Positions 16,792 through 26,212 of a stretch of 64,000 nucleotides of DNA are shown piece by piece. The DNA lies in contig NZ_QGGQ01000001.1 in the NCBI RefSeq assembly GCF_003148665.1, positions 761,762 through 825,761 on the forward strand. The letters run 5' to 3'. The first letter of the stretch is position 1, and the number at the start of each line of letters is the position of its first letter. Source of the stretch: Maribacter polysiphoniae. Its GTDB lineage: Bacteria > Bacteroidota > Bacteroidia > Flavobacteriales > Flavobacteriaceae. Under the pieces are notes generated by a model. That model was not told the origin of the DNA. It worked only from the letters and a program-made list of their open reading frames with translations, and searched no databases. The position numbers were made by a program, and so were the translations under genes.

Positions 16792-17982
16792 TTATTTTGT
16801 TCCGTAAAGTTGAAAAGAAACAGCAAAGGCTATGACCGAAACTAGGGTGCCGATCATAAAGATGGTGTACGTCCAACGTAAAATCTTGTATTTGCGGTTC
16901 AAGACCAATCCCAAGTAATACAGGTCCTTGGTTAAACTAGAGTAGATATAATCCTTGTCTTTGACCAATTCATTGATGGCCCATTCATATTCCGATAATT
17001 TCATTTTGTGGAAATTACCAAAGAACAGGAGGTTCACTTTTTTGTTGACCACATCTTCCTTTGTGAATTCACCGCTTGTTACATTGGGTCTGGTGGCCAA
17101 TACGGCTAAAATCATCGATGCTACAGAGAAAAAAACAAAAATTACGGTAGGGATGATCAAATAATGGTTGGAAGGATTATCAAGCTTGGGAATTAAGTTC
17201 GATAAGGCCATGGAGATAATAATGGCGTTTACCGAGAGAAGGATATTCGCTTTGGTATCGGCAATGTCACTCAAAGTTAAGTGGTTTTTTAACGTAACCC
17301 TGAATAACGTTTGTATGCCGCGATCTGGACTTTCACTTTTAAATTTGGCCTTCAGGGCTTCTTTTTTCGCAATAGTCTTAATCGATTTATATTCCTTATT
17401 CAGTCGTTTGAGGTTTTTGTCCTTACCGGGCTGCCAATGCTCTTTGGCATAATCGGTATAATATCCATGCTCATTTCCCAAAAGCATTATGTTGGTTTTG
17501 ATCCAATTTTTTTGGCTATACTTGGCAATCCCCAATAGAGCCAACTCTTCCCGTAATAATTCACAGGTTTCCATATAACTGTTCTGTGCAAAATGGGAGG
17601 CATCTGCATCCCTTATTATTTCCTCTTTAAGGTTTGTTGGTATATGGTCTCTTTTTGTGGCTAGGATGAGGCTGCCGATTTCTTGGGTCACTTCCTTGTC
17701 ATATCCTTGTTTTTCAAGGAATTCCCCAGCAATGGCAACACTTTTTTCCTCATGGTCCTCACCACCCTCTGTATAGCCGGTATCATGCAACCATGCAGCT
17801 AGGATCAGGGGCTCGGCCTCTTTGTCTTCAAGGTTGAGGGAATCTAGGATTTCTTTAGTACTTTTAACGACTCGTCGGGTATGGGTTAGATTATGGTACA
17901 AATAGTTGGGGTCTAACTTACTAGTCAATAAACCTGTAACAAAAGATTTAGTTTTCTCGATTATATCCGACATATATAGCAT
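16792..17982 (-). CDS. HD-domain phosphohydrolase fused to a PycTM-like (DUF5706) membrane domain
   Basis: A 396-aa two-part protein. Residues ~25-150 are an HD domain: H34, the H66-D67 doublet in AAWLHDTGY, and D125/D127 in IRDADASH provide metal ligands of a nucleotide-type phosphohydrolase. Residues ~225-396 match the Pycsar effector membrane domain: the signature SDIADTKANILLSVNAIIIS (238-257), a second membrane helix at 274-296, and a last one at 368-390. PycTM proteins in Pycsar anti-phage systems respond to cyclic pyrimidine nucleotides and damage the membrane. No pyrimidine cyclase gene lies next to it here. The gene may start at 17982 or at an in-frame ATG at 17973. HD function and PycTM role are inferred by family. 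Confidence 0.85.
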   Translation of the reverse strand: MLYMSDIIEKTKSFVTGLLTSKLDPNYLYHNLTHTRRVVKSTKEILDSLNLEDKEAEPLILAAWLHDTGYTEGGEDHEEKSVAIAGEFLEKQGYDKEVTQEIGSLILATKRDHIPTNLKEEIIRDADASHFAQNSYMETCELLREELALLGIAKYSQKNWIKTNIMLLGNEHGYYTDYAKEHWQPGKDKNLKRLNKEYKSIKTIAKKEALKAKFKSESPDRGIQTLFRVTLKNHLTLSDIADTKANILLSVNAIIISMALSNLIPKLDNPSNHYLIIPTVIFVFFSVASMILAVLATRPNVTSGEFTKEDVVNKKVNLLFFGNFHKMKLSEYEWAINELVKDKDYIYSSLTKDLYYLGLVLNRKYKILRWTYTIFMIGTLVSVIAFAVSFQLYGTK

Positions 17983-18028
17983 TTAATGGTAAGCCAAATT
18001 ACAAAAATTAGATTTCACTTGATTTAAT

Positions 18029-21000
18029 ATGCATAAATATTACTTTCTGATCACTTTGTTTTTGATAGCGAGCAGTTGTGCTACTTATAAACCTAAATAT
18101 GCCGACGAACCTGGCAAGGAAGCTATACCTGTGGCAAAGGAGGTTTCCCATACCTTTTATTTAATTGGCGATGCAGGTCAGTCGCCTATGGGGGATATGA
18201 ATCCGGCCCTTAAACTTTTTAAGGACAGATTGGGGCAGGCTAGTGCCAATAGCACTGCTATTTTTTTGGGAGACAACATTTACCCGGCAGGAATGCCACA
18301 TAAGAAAGATTCCACAACAGCTTACCTTAAGGCCAAAAACAACATTATGGCCCAGTTGAACACCTTGGAGGGTTTTAAGGGGAGTCCCATTTTTATTCCA
18401 GGAAACCATGATTGGTACAATGAAGGTGTTAGAGGGTTGGAAAGGGAACAAAAGTTTATTGAGAAAAACCTTGATAGTAAGGACGTGTTTTTTCCGGAGG
18501 ATGGTTGTGCCATTCAAAAGATAGATATAAATGATAATGTCGTTGTCATCGCCATTGATACGGAATGGTACCTTGCCAATTGGGATAAGAACCCTACCAT
18601 AAATGATAATTGTGAAATAAAGGATAGGGAAAAGTTCTTTGAGGAGTTAGAGGGGTTGATTAAAAAAAATGCGGATAAGACCACCCTTATCGCCCTACAC
18701 CATCCTATGTTCAGTTATGGCCACCATGGCGGACAGTTTTCCCTTAAAAAACAATTATTTCCCTTAGGAAATAAATTGCCATTGCCGATTATCGGAAGCT
18801 TGATCAATCTGTTGCGTAAGACAACGGGAGCCCCAGAAGATCTTAACAATAAAAATTATAGGGAACTTAGAAAACGTATTGTCACCCTTGCACAATACTC
18901 CGAGAAGGTGATCTTGGCTTCTGGCCATGAGCACACCTTACAATACATCGTAGAGGATAATACCCCCCAGATAGTGAGTGGGGCAGGGGCCAAGGAAGGT
19001 GCTACCCGTTTGATCAATGGTAGCAAGTTCTCTACAGGGCAAATGGGTTATGCTATTTTAGAGGTCTATAGCGATGGGTCTTCAAGAATTAAATATTACG
19101 GGGTAGGTGCCAATGGGGAAGAAGCGTTTCTCTTTAGCACAGAGGTATTGCCTTCGGATAAGAGAACCGTAAGCCATGTTTACCCCAAAACATTTCCTGC
19201 GGAAGTACAAGCTTCGGTCTATACCGAGGAGGAAGTTGATAAAAGTAAGTTGTTTAAGACAATATGGGGTGAACGATACCGCGATGTGTATGCGAAGAAA
19301 GTCACGGCCCCTACTGTGGACTTGGACACGTTATTTGGAGGGTTGACCGTTAAGAGAAAAGGTGGAGGGCACCAGTCGCGATCCCTGAGATTGGTCGATC
19401 AAAAGGGCCGGGAATATGTAATGAGGGCCTTGAGAAAAAGTGCTGAAATATATCTACAGGCCATGGCTTTTAAAGAGCAATATGTGGTTGGTGAATTTGA
19501 AGGCACCTTTACCGAAAGTATTTTGGAGGACTTTTATACGGGGGCACATCCATATGCGCCATTTACGGTAGGCGAATTGTCTGATGCGGTTGGTATTTAC
19601 CATACCAATCCAAAACTTTATTACATTCCAAAGCAGGAAGCGATAAAAGATTACACCGATGAATTTGGCGATGAGCTATATATGATCGAGGAACGTACTG
19701 ACGATGGCCATGGAGACCAAAAAAGCTTTGGTTATTCCAATTCAATGGATAGTACTGACGATATGCTGAAAAACCTCAGGAAGGATGAAAAATACCAAGT
19801 CGATGAGGAAGCCTATATAAAGGCAAGATTGTTCGATATGATGATTGGGGATTGGGATAGGCATACCGACCAATGGCGATGGGCCCGTTTTAAGGATAAA
19901 GAAAAGGGAAAGGTTATTTATAGGCCTGTGCCCAGAGATCGCGACCAGGTCTTTTCGATAATGGGTGATGGTCCGTTGATGAACCTGTTGACCCGTATTG
20001 TACCGGGACTTACACTTATGGAGGGTTTTAATGAGGAAATACGAAGTGTCAAGGGATTTAATGGGTCGCCCAAAGCCCATGCCTTGGATAAGGTGCTTTT
20101 ATCGGAGACTACTAGTGAACAATGGTTAAAACAGGCGCGTTTTATACAAGATAAAATAACAGGGGAGGTCATTGATAGGGCGTTCAAGGCTTTTCCGGAG
20201 GCCGTACGTGATACGAACCTTGTAAGAATCAAAAGAGTATTATTGGCCCGGAAGGCGAATCTGTCCATAACAGCTACTGAATATTACGACTTACTTAATA
20301 AGTATGCCATGGTAATAGGTACCGACAAGGATGATTATTTTACAATTACCGAAAGATCGAATGGCCTTGTCCAAGTGGTTGGGCAACGTATTAAGAAAGG
20401 GGAAAAATCAGAAGTTTTTTTTAAAAAGGACTTTGATCCAAAGATTACCAAGGAGGTGTGGATTTATGGTCTGGATGATGATGATCAATTTGAGGTGGTA
20501 GGAAAAACAGGGGCCATAAAAGTACGATTGGTCGGTGGTCAGAATAATGATGTTTACCTGGTGAACAACAGTAAAAAGGTATATATCTACGATCAGAAAG
20601 CGAAAAAGAACACCTTTAAGGAAGTAGGGGCTGCCAAGTTGCGACTGACCAACGAGTATGAGACCAATACCTACCAACCCATAAACTATAAAAAGAGTAC
20701 GAATCAGATTATACCCACTATAGGTTCCAATCCTGATGACGGACTCAAAATCGGGTTTACCGATATATATACCTTTAACGGGTTTCAACAACACCCATTT
20801 ACAAATCAACATACCTTTAAGGCAGCCTATTATTTTGCGACCCAAGGATATGATTTTGGATATAAGGGGGAATTCGCCCATGTACTCGGTAAAGCTAGCT
20901 TTGTCATTGATACAAAGTTTACCAGTCCCAATTACAGTATCAATTTCTTTGGCTGGGGCAACGAAACCGAAAATTTCGATGATGACTTGGGTCGCGATTA

Positions 21001-21736
21001 TAACCGAGTGAAATTGCAGACCATACAATTGAGTCCTTCCTTGGTTTGGCGGGGTGATTTAGGGGCTAAATTCAGCATTGGGGTCAATTACGAAAGCTTG
21101 GAGGTCGAAGAAACCAGGGATAGGTATATCAACACTTTTTATGTGGCCAGCGGTGAAGAAAACCATAAGAATTTCATAGGGGCAGATGTAGCCTATTCTT
21201 TTTCGAACACCGACAATATTGCCTTTCCCACGATGGGAATGTCAACCTCATTATTGGTAGGGTATAAAACCAATACAGCTGATGCGGATCAAAGTTTTGG
21301 TTATGTGGTTCCCAGTCTGTCTTTCGATTACAAACTGGTCCCTAGTGGTAAATTGGTTTTAGGGACAAAATGGAAGGCCTATTTTAATTTGGGTGACGCA
21401 TTCGAATTTTATCAAGCGGCTAGTATTGGAGGGGTAGATGGATTACGTGGATATAGGAACCAAAGGTTTTCCGGTAAAAAATCATTCTATCAAAATACGG
21501 ATTTAAGATATAGCTTTAAACGTATGCGAACAGGGCTTTTGCCTGTGAATATGGGAATTTATGGAGGTTTTGATTATGGCCGCGTATGGATGCCCGATTT
21601 CGATTCGAACACCTGGCATACCTCCTATGGAGGAGGGTTTTTCTTGAATGCTTCGGATATAATGTCCTTGACCTTTGCCTTGTTCGACAGTGATGATGGT
21701 GCCCGCTTTACCTTCGGACTTGGTTTTGGATTTTAA
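18029..21736 (+). CDS. Lipoprotein metallophosphoesterase fused to an outer-membrane beta-barrel domain
   Basis: A 1235-aa predicted lipoprotein (LFLIASSCATYKPKY, lipid cysteine 17). Residues ~40-330 are a calcineurin-like phosphoesterase: FYLIGDAGQSP (D48), IFLGDNIYPAG (D82, N83), PGNHDWYNEG (N126, H127), LHHPMFSYGHHG, and SGHEHTLQYI. A middle region without known family follows (~350-850). The C-terminal ~370 residues resemble the Omp85/surface-antigen barrel, with GGVDGLRGYRNQRFSGKK (the conserved RGY-type motif) and a final strand ending in FGLGFGF. A phosphoesterase held at an outer-membrane barrel would act on the periplasmic or surface side. It starts 46 bp from the divergent HD-PycTM gene. 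Confidence 0.85.
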   Translation: MHKYYFLITLFLIASSCATYKPKYADEPGKEAIPVAKEVSHTFYLIGDAGQSPMGDMNPALKLFKDRLGQASANSTAIFLGDNIYPAGMPHKKDSTTAYLKAKNNIMAQLNTLEGFKGSPIFIPGNHDWYNEGVRGLEREQKFIEKNLDSKDVFFPEDGCAIQKIDINDNVVVIAIDTEWYLANWDKNPTINDNCEIKDREKFFEELEGLIKKNADKTTLIALHHPMFSYGHHGGQFSLKKQLFPLGNKLPLPIIGSLINLLRKTTGAPEDLNNKNYRELRKRIVTLAQYSEKVILASGHEHTLQYIVEDNTPQIVSGAGAKEGATRLINGSKFSTGQMGYAILEVYSDGSSRIKYYGVGANGEEAFLFSTEVLPSDKRTVSHVYPKTFPAEVQASVYTEEEVDKSKLFKTIWGERYRDVYAKKVTAPTVDLDTLFGGLTVKRKGGGHQSRSLRLVDQKGREYVMRALRKSAEIYLQAMAFKEQYVVGEFEGTFTESILEDFYTGAHPYAPFTVGELSDAVGIYHTNPKLYYIPKQEAIKDYTDEFGDELYMIEERTDDGHGDQKSFGYSNSMDSTDDMLKNLRKDEKYQVDEEAYIKARLFDMMIGDWDRHTDQWRWARFKDKEKGKVIYRPVPRDRDQVFSIMGDGPLMNLLTRIVPGLTLMEGFNEEIRSVKGFNGSPKAHALDKVLLSETTSEQWLKQARFIQDKITGEVIDRAFKAFPEAVRDTNLVRIKRVLLARKANLSITATEYYDLLNKYAMVIGTDKDDYFTITERSNGLVQVVGQRIKKGEKSEVFFKKDFDPKITKEVWIYGLDDDDQFEVVGKTGAIKVRLVGGQNNDVYLVNNSKKVYIYDQKAKKNTFKEVGAAKLRLTNEYETNTYQPINYKKSTNQIIPTIGSNPDDGLKIGFTDIYTFNGFQQHPFTNQHTFKAAYYFATQGYDFGYKGEFAHVLGKASFVIDTKFTSPNYSINFFGWGNETENFDDDLGRDYNRVKLQTIQLSPSLVWRGDLGAKFSIGVNYESLEVEETRDRYINTFYVASGEENHKNFIGADVAYSFSNTDNIAFPTMGMSTSLLVGYKTNTADADQSFGYVVPSLSFDYKLVPSGKLVLGTKWKAYFNLGDAFEFYQAASIGGVDGLRGYRNQRFSGKKSFYQNTDLRYSFKRMRTGLLPVNMGIYGGFDYGRVWMPDFDSNTWHTSYGGGFFLNASDIMSLTFALFDSDDGARFTFGLGFGF

Positions 21737-21849
21737 GTCTTAGGGGTTAAGAATCGATGTGCTAATATATTTTTATAGCGGTCAGTAGATAAATACTTTC
21801 CAAAACAAAATCATAGGATATTGGCAATTAATGTTTAGAAAACGCCTAT

Positions 21850-21920
21850 CTGTCCGTTCGAGCGCAGTCGAGAACTTTTTGGTCACAACAAATAGGTTTC
21901 GACTGCGCTCAACCTGACAT
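21850..21920. repeat. Imperfect inverted repeat (REP-like, intergenic)
   Basis: GTTCGAGCGCAGTCGAGAAC at 21856-21875 pairs with GGTTTCGACTGCGCTCAACC at 21895-21914 in opposite orientation, and flanking TGTC/GACA bases extend the match. The element sits in the 238-bp gap after the phosphoesterase-barrel gene. The core TTCGACTGCGCTCA is, to my knowledge, a common interspersed palindromic unit in Flavobacteriaceae. A hairpin role in transcript stability or termination is possible; there is no T-run next to it. Confidence 0.75.
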
Positions 21921-21974
21921 TCAGCACAAAATTTGCAAAATTCAATAAGTAACTAGCTACTGACCTCCATAATT

Positions 21975-22832
21975 TTATTTTGAAATTTTAATGGTATAGA
22001 GGTTTCCTCCGGTGTCATCCCTAACTTCATCGGAAAGCAATAAAGTTGCATTATCCAAAAAGCTTACTGATTCCAATTGGGTCGAGATTCCAAGGTCGAT
22101 GGTTTTCATTTTTCCCTTTGAAAAATCGTCCCATTCAAAGGCAGAGAACAACCATAACTTGCCATATCCCAATAAGGCAATGGTAGATCCATCGGGCGAA
22201 ATATCGGCAGCAGTGACCCTGCATTCCCCTTCTTGTTTGCAGGTAATGAATTCACCGATGAATTCGGCTTTGTACTCCCCTGGAGTTGCCGGTACTTTAT
22301 AGATAGAGGCTACTCCGGTAAAAGGTTTCGTCCTGTTTTTGGAGATGATGTAAAGTGCATCATTATGATGAAAGAAAGCTTCCGCATCAAAATTCATTTC
22401 GGCTGCAGAAGGAGGAAATTCTTTTTGATTGGGATAACTGAATTTGATTTTCTCCGCCTCAGTTTTTTTGTCCTTGGTGATTTCGGGATTGGGTATCTTG
22501 TAAATTGTTAGGTCCTTTCTTTTGTTGTCGTTATTCCCAAAATCCCCAATAAATATATTCTTGTTTAAATCCTTTGTCAAATCTTCCCAGTCTTCATTAT
22601 GGGCATTTTTCACCTTTAATTCACGAACCAAATTTCCTTTGAAATCTACTTGATAAATTTCATTCTCGTTGCCATGGTCCTCAATCAACCAGACCAAAGA
22701 GTCATTCAGGGTAATCATGCCTGAATTCTCTTTAAGTTTTTTGGGAAGTTTTGCAACATATGAAAGCTGGCCGTAATTAGCGCAGCTGTTGAGCATGAAA
22801 ACTGAAAGTAAGGCTATTGTTGTTTTCCACAT
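21975..22832 (-). CDS. Beta-propeller-like lipoprotein of unknown function
   Basis: A 285-aa predicted lipoprotein (MWKTTIALLSVFMLNSCANY, lipid cysteine 17). Short repeating segments such as NSGMITLNDSLVWLIEDHG, IYQVDFKGNLVRELKV, NIFIGDFGNNDNKRKDLTIY, ALYIISKN and VTAADISPDGSTIALLGYG look like beta-propeller blades, similar to six-bladed proteins of the phytase/NHL type. No catalytic motif is evident. The stop of the vanadium-haloperoxidase-like gene lies 5 bp upstream of this start, so the two are probably one operon, in the order haloperoxidase then propeller. Its role, perhaps a partner or surface binding protein, is not known. Confidence 0.8.
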   Translation of the reverse strand: MWKTTIALLSVFMLNSCANYGQLSYVAKLPKKLKENSGMITLNDSLVWLIEDHGNENEIYQVDFKGNLVRELKVKNAHNEDWEDLTKDLNKNIFIGDFGNNDNKRKDLTIYKIPNPEITKDKKTEAEKIKFSYPNQKEFPPSAAEMNFDAEAFFHHNDALYIISKNRTKPFTGVASIYKVPATPGEYKAEFIGEFITCKQEGECRVTAADISPDGSTIALLGYGKLWLFSAFEWDDFSKGKMKTIDLGISTQLESVSFLDNATLLLSDEVRDDTGGNLYTIKISK

Positions 22833-22837
22833 TACGT

Positions 22838-24190
22838 TTACTTCGAAGCCAAATCCTTATCTGCGGTCATCTTCAAATTCGTAAGCAAAAATTGGCTCAG
22901 ATCCCTACCTTGTTTTATACCCACCTCGATAGCCGAACGATAATGTATGCCACCGTACATTCTACTGATGGCGGCCTCATTCGCTGCTTGGTTAAAGGAG
23001 GTAAAGCTCCTTATAGGGAGTCCGTATGGTACTTCAGAATCATCATCAAAAGCAAAATCATCACCAAAAATGTCGGTCAAGGCCGAAGCTGCGGCACCAG
23101 AGACGACACTATGGCCACTTGTATATTCGGGAAAGGGAGGTGTTTGTAATACGGGTTTCCAATTCTCATCCAAATGTTGGTTGATAAGGGTTTCTGGCCG
23201 AATAAGGTTACTGCGATATTTTTCTGCCCAACAGCTGATAAAGGCATCCGCTATTGCCAATGAGGTTTTGGTATAGGCATAAACCGTTTTGTCAAAATCA
23301 CTTTTGGTCTTTCTGCTGGCAATTTTGGCAATCCCGATCCAATGTGCCCCGGGAGAGATTTTCTTAGTGGCAAACATCAAATGGCCACGGGTAACTGAAA
23401 CATAAGGGTTGCAATCCCAGAATTGGGCAATCTTAATTTCTTCGGATTCATCACCCTTTTGGGTTATTTCATTTCCTTTATCGTAAACTTCCTTCAATTC
23501 CTTATAAAAATCGGAGCCCTCTTCCAAAGAAAATGCTGGTGGGGGAATGGGTTTGAACTGTTGGGCAGAGTCTATCACAAAAGGGCGTATTTTGTCCCAA
23601 TGGGGTTCAATACCATCCATGTATGCCGGTGGGGTGGGTTGCCATCGTGTCTCGTCATCGGTATTTACCGTAAACTTGGGCATCGTCCGGGTCTGATTAT
23701 AATTATCCTTGTTCATCCAATCACCGATATGGTCGGCAACTTGTAAACCATAGTCCCTTGATGCCAAAAAAGTGGTTTCATTTTTGGCACTCCATACGCT
23801 GTAAAGACTATCCCTAAAGACTTCTAAATCCTGTTCGGAGAAAATCAATCTTTTACTGAGTTCCATATGGGCCACTAATGCAGCCAGTTGATAATTGATG
23901 GGTTTGTTGGCATCTGGTTTGGGAATGGCCGTAAGTTCATTGACCTGACCTTCCAAAGAAATGTACTTGTCATTGTTTAGGGAAATGATTTCATAGGCGG
24001 CAACATTGGGGTAGGCAAAAACCCGGCTTGCCACCGGAGGTGAAAAAATATCGTGGATCATGATTTCGACGACCTTGTCCACTGCGGTATGCAGCTCTTC
24101 CGGACTAATGACCAAAGGTTCCTCCGTTTTTTTATCACTACAGGAAATAAGAAGAGTGATAACGGTCATCAAGGAAAAAATTCTATTCAT
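22838..24190 (-). CDS. Vanadium-dependent haloperoxidase-like lipoprotein (PAP2 superfamily)
   Basis: A 450-aa predicted lipoprotein (LLISCSDKK, lipid cysteine 17). The vanadate/phosphate-binding residues of the PAP2/haloperoxidase fold are in place: K324 and R331-P332 in KYRSNLIRPE, the S358-G359-H360 triad in YTSGHSVVSG, and S409-R410 with H416 in ISRMYGGIHYRSA. Upstream, TRWQPTPPAYMDGIEPHWDK (181-200) is a hallmark of the bacterial group. Members either oxidise halides with H2O2 or act as phosphatases; the halide-versus-phosphatase choice cannot be made from sequence. It is translated just before the beta-propeller lipoprotein. A decayed second copy lies at 27115-27706. Confidence 0.92.
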   Translation of the reverse strand: MNRIFSLMTVITLLISCSDKKTEEPLVISPEELHTAVDKVVEIMIHDIFSPPVASRVFAYPNVAAYEIISLNNDKYISLEGQVNELTAIPKPDANKPINYQLAALVAHMELSKRLIFSEQDLEVFRDSLYSVWSAKNETTFLASRDYGLQVADHIGDWMNKDNYNQTRTMPKFTVNTDDETRWQPTPPAYMDGIEPHWDKIRPFVIDSAQQFKPIPPPAFSLEEGSDFYKELKEVYDKGNEITQKGDESEEIKIAQFWDCNPYVSVTRGHLMFATKKISPGAHWIGIAKIASRKTKSDFDKTVYAYTKTSLAIADAFISCWAEKYRSNLIRPETLINQHLDENWKPVLQTPPFPEYTSGHSVVSGAAASALTDIFGDDFAFDDDSEVPYGLPIRSFTSFNQAANEAAISRMYGGIHYRSAIEVGIKQGRDLSQFLLTNLKMTADKDLASK

Positions 24191-24408
24191 TGTATTTCAA
24201 TTTTCAATGTGAGTCTCTAATGATATTCAATGTAAATGCAAATAGATTAGCAATTTAAAAAAACCCAATGGACTTGAAATATAGAAAATGTTAATATTTA
24301 AGTCAAGCTTTATGGGTAAGTGCTATAATAAATCCATGATAAAGGTAAACCTTTGAAAACGGTAAGGCCAAGAAACCTCCAGAACCATATTCGATCTTGG
24401 GTTTCCCC

Positions 24409-26061
24409 TTATTTCCAAAAGAGACTGTACAAGACCACCAGGATGAGCATAACCGCAAACGCACCAATGTTGAATACGGGACTGGTTTTGAACAATGTCT
24501 TGGTCAAAGGAATTCCTTTTTCGTCATTTTTACCCTTATGTTGGATGAGACTTGCCGTTATAATGACGATCATGGTCAAAATCAGGGTATACCCCATTTG
24601 ATCCATAAATGGGATATCCACGAAGAGTGGGTTGGAAGACCATCCTTTTGGACCTACCTTAAAATACATAGCAATGGGAATGGATGCCAATGCACCGATA
24701 ATGGCGCCTTTATTGGTGGTTTTTTTCCAGAAAAGTCCCAATAGGAATACGGCTAGGATACCAGGACTTACAACCCCTGTATATTCTTGGATAAATTGAA
24801 AAGCTTGGTCAATACCCCCTAGTAATGGAGCCATAATACCAGCAATCACTAAGGCAACCCCTGCAGAAATCCTTCCAGTTGTTACTGTAGCCTTATCACT
24901 TGCATTTTTATTGATGTATTGCCTGTAGATATCCATGGTGAAAATCGTGGAAGTAGAGTTAAGCATAGAAGCCAGGGAAGAGACTATGGCGGCCGCCAAG
25001 GCTGCAAATGCAATGCCCTTCAATCCTGTAGGCAAAAATTGGAGAAGCCAAGGATAGGCTTTGTCAGCTTGTTCGAGCGAAGGTAGGTTATGTTGGGCTA
25101 CATCACCCAAACGGGCCATAATTTCAGGATCATTGATGATAACGTAAGCGGCAATTCCGGGAATGACCACAATCAAGGGAAGAATCAATTTTAAAAATGC
25201 AGCCAATAAAATCCCCTTTTGGGCTTCCTTCAATGATTTGGCGGCCAGGGTACGTTGAATGATATATTGATTGAATCCCCAATAATAGAGATTGGCAACC
25301 CATAATCCTCCGACAAGAACGGCAATACCAGGTAGATTCCTGTATTCTGGATGTGATTCGTCCAAAATCATTACAAAGCGTTCCGGTGCGGTTTCATATA
25401 CTATTTTAAAACCTTCAATGATTCCTTCCCCTCCCGAAACAGTATTTAAGGCCAGGTAGGTAGTGACCAGTCCACCGAGAATCAAAAAGACCACTTGTAT
25501 AACATCGGTCCAGGCCACGGCCGAAAGACCTCCATAAAGGGAATAGGCAGCGGCGAATAGGGCAAGTCCGATGACGCCATACAGCATGGGGATGCCCATA
25601 ATCGTTTCAAGTGCCAAGGCCCCGAGATAGAGAACGGAAGCTAGATTGACAAAAACATAAAGACCTATCCAAAAGACAGCTAAAATGGTCTTTAAATTTG
25701 TGGAAAATCTTTTTTCGACAAACTCAGGGATGGTATATAAACCTTTTTCAATAAAAATGGGAAGAAAAAATTTACCGACTATTATTAGGGTCAGAGCCCC
25801 CATCCACTCATAGGAGGCAATGGCCAGTCCTGAGGCAAATCCCGAACCCGACATACCAATGAACTGCTCGGCGGAAATGTTTGCTGCAATCAAAGAGGCC
25901 CCGATGGCCCACCAGGGTAAGGATTTACTCGCGAGGAAATAGTCTTCCGCATTTTTTTGATGGCCCTTTTTGTCCCTTGAGACCCATAGGCCAACACCAA
26001 GTATTAATAGGGCGTATGAAATGAATATAAAGTAATCCCAAAATCCGAAAGCTGAAGTCAT
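24409..26061 (-). CDS. Sodium:solute symporter, SSS family (SGLT-like)
   Basis: A 550-aa inner-membrane protein with about 14 membrane segments. The N-terminal region WWAIGASLIAANISAEQFIG (residues ~50-70) and GFASGLAIASYEWMGALTLI match the LeuT-fold sodium/sugar symporters of the SGLT group, as does GLYTIPEFVEKRFS after them. Such proteins import a sugar or polyol with Na+. The gene stands alone, with 218 bp to the haloperoxidase gene and 151 bp to the GyrI-like gene. Its upstream region contains two ATCGAT half-repeats (around 26090 and 26136). Substrate is uncertain; sugars or inositol are likely by family. It is 13 kb or more from the maltodextrin genes and cannot be tied to them by position. 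Confidence 0.9.
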   Translation of the reverse strand: MTSAFGFWDYFIFISYALLILGVGLWVSRDKKGHQKNAEDYFLASKSLPWWAIGASLIAANISAEQFIGMSGSGFASGLAIASYEWMGALTLIIVGKFFLPIFIEKGLYTIPEFVEKRFSTNLKTILAVFWIGLYVFVNLASVLYLGALALETIMGIPMLYGVIGLALFAAAYSLYGGLSAVAWTDVIQVVFLILGGLVTTYLALNTVSGGEGIIEGFKIVYETAPERFVMILDESHPEYRNLPGIAVLVGGLWVANLYYWGFNQYIIQRTLAAKSLKEAQKGILLAAFLKLILPLIVVIPGIAAYVIINDPEIMARLGDVAQHNLPSLEQADKAYPWLLQFLPTGLKGIAFAALAAAIVSSLASMLNSTSTIFTMDIYRQYINKNASDKATVTTGRISAGVALVIAGIMAPLLGGIDQAFQFIQEYTGVVSPGILAVFLLGLFWKKTTNKGAIIGALASIPIAMYFKVGPKGWSSNPLFVDIPFMDQMGYTLILTMIVIITASLIQHKGKNDEKGIPLTKTLFKTSPVFNIGAFAVMLILVVLYSLFWK

Positions 26062-26212
26062 GTTGGTTGTGGTTGGTTTGTTTTTATTGGAAATCGATCA
26101 AATTAAAAGAAGTATCAAAATAACTGATTTTTATCGATTAAACATATGAATCTTTTATGTTTTCTATTTAATCATGCATAAGTAGAACAACCCTGTAGGA
26201 AAAGCCAGACTT

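Noticed and set aside
26085-26145. Two ATCGAT-centred half-repeats upstream of the SSS symporter, considered as an operator
   Set aside because: Each is a short 6-bp palindrome in AT-rich DNA, the spacing is long, and there is no second promoter in the window with the same motif.
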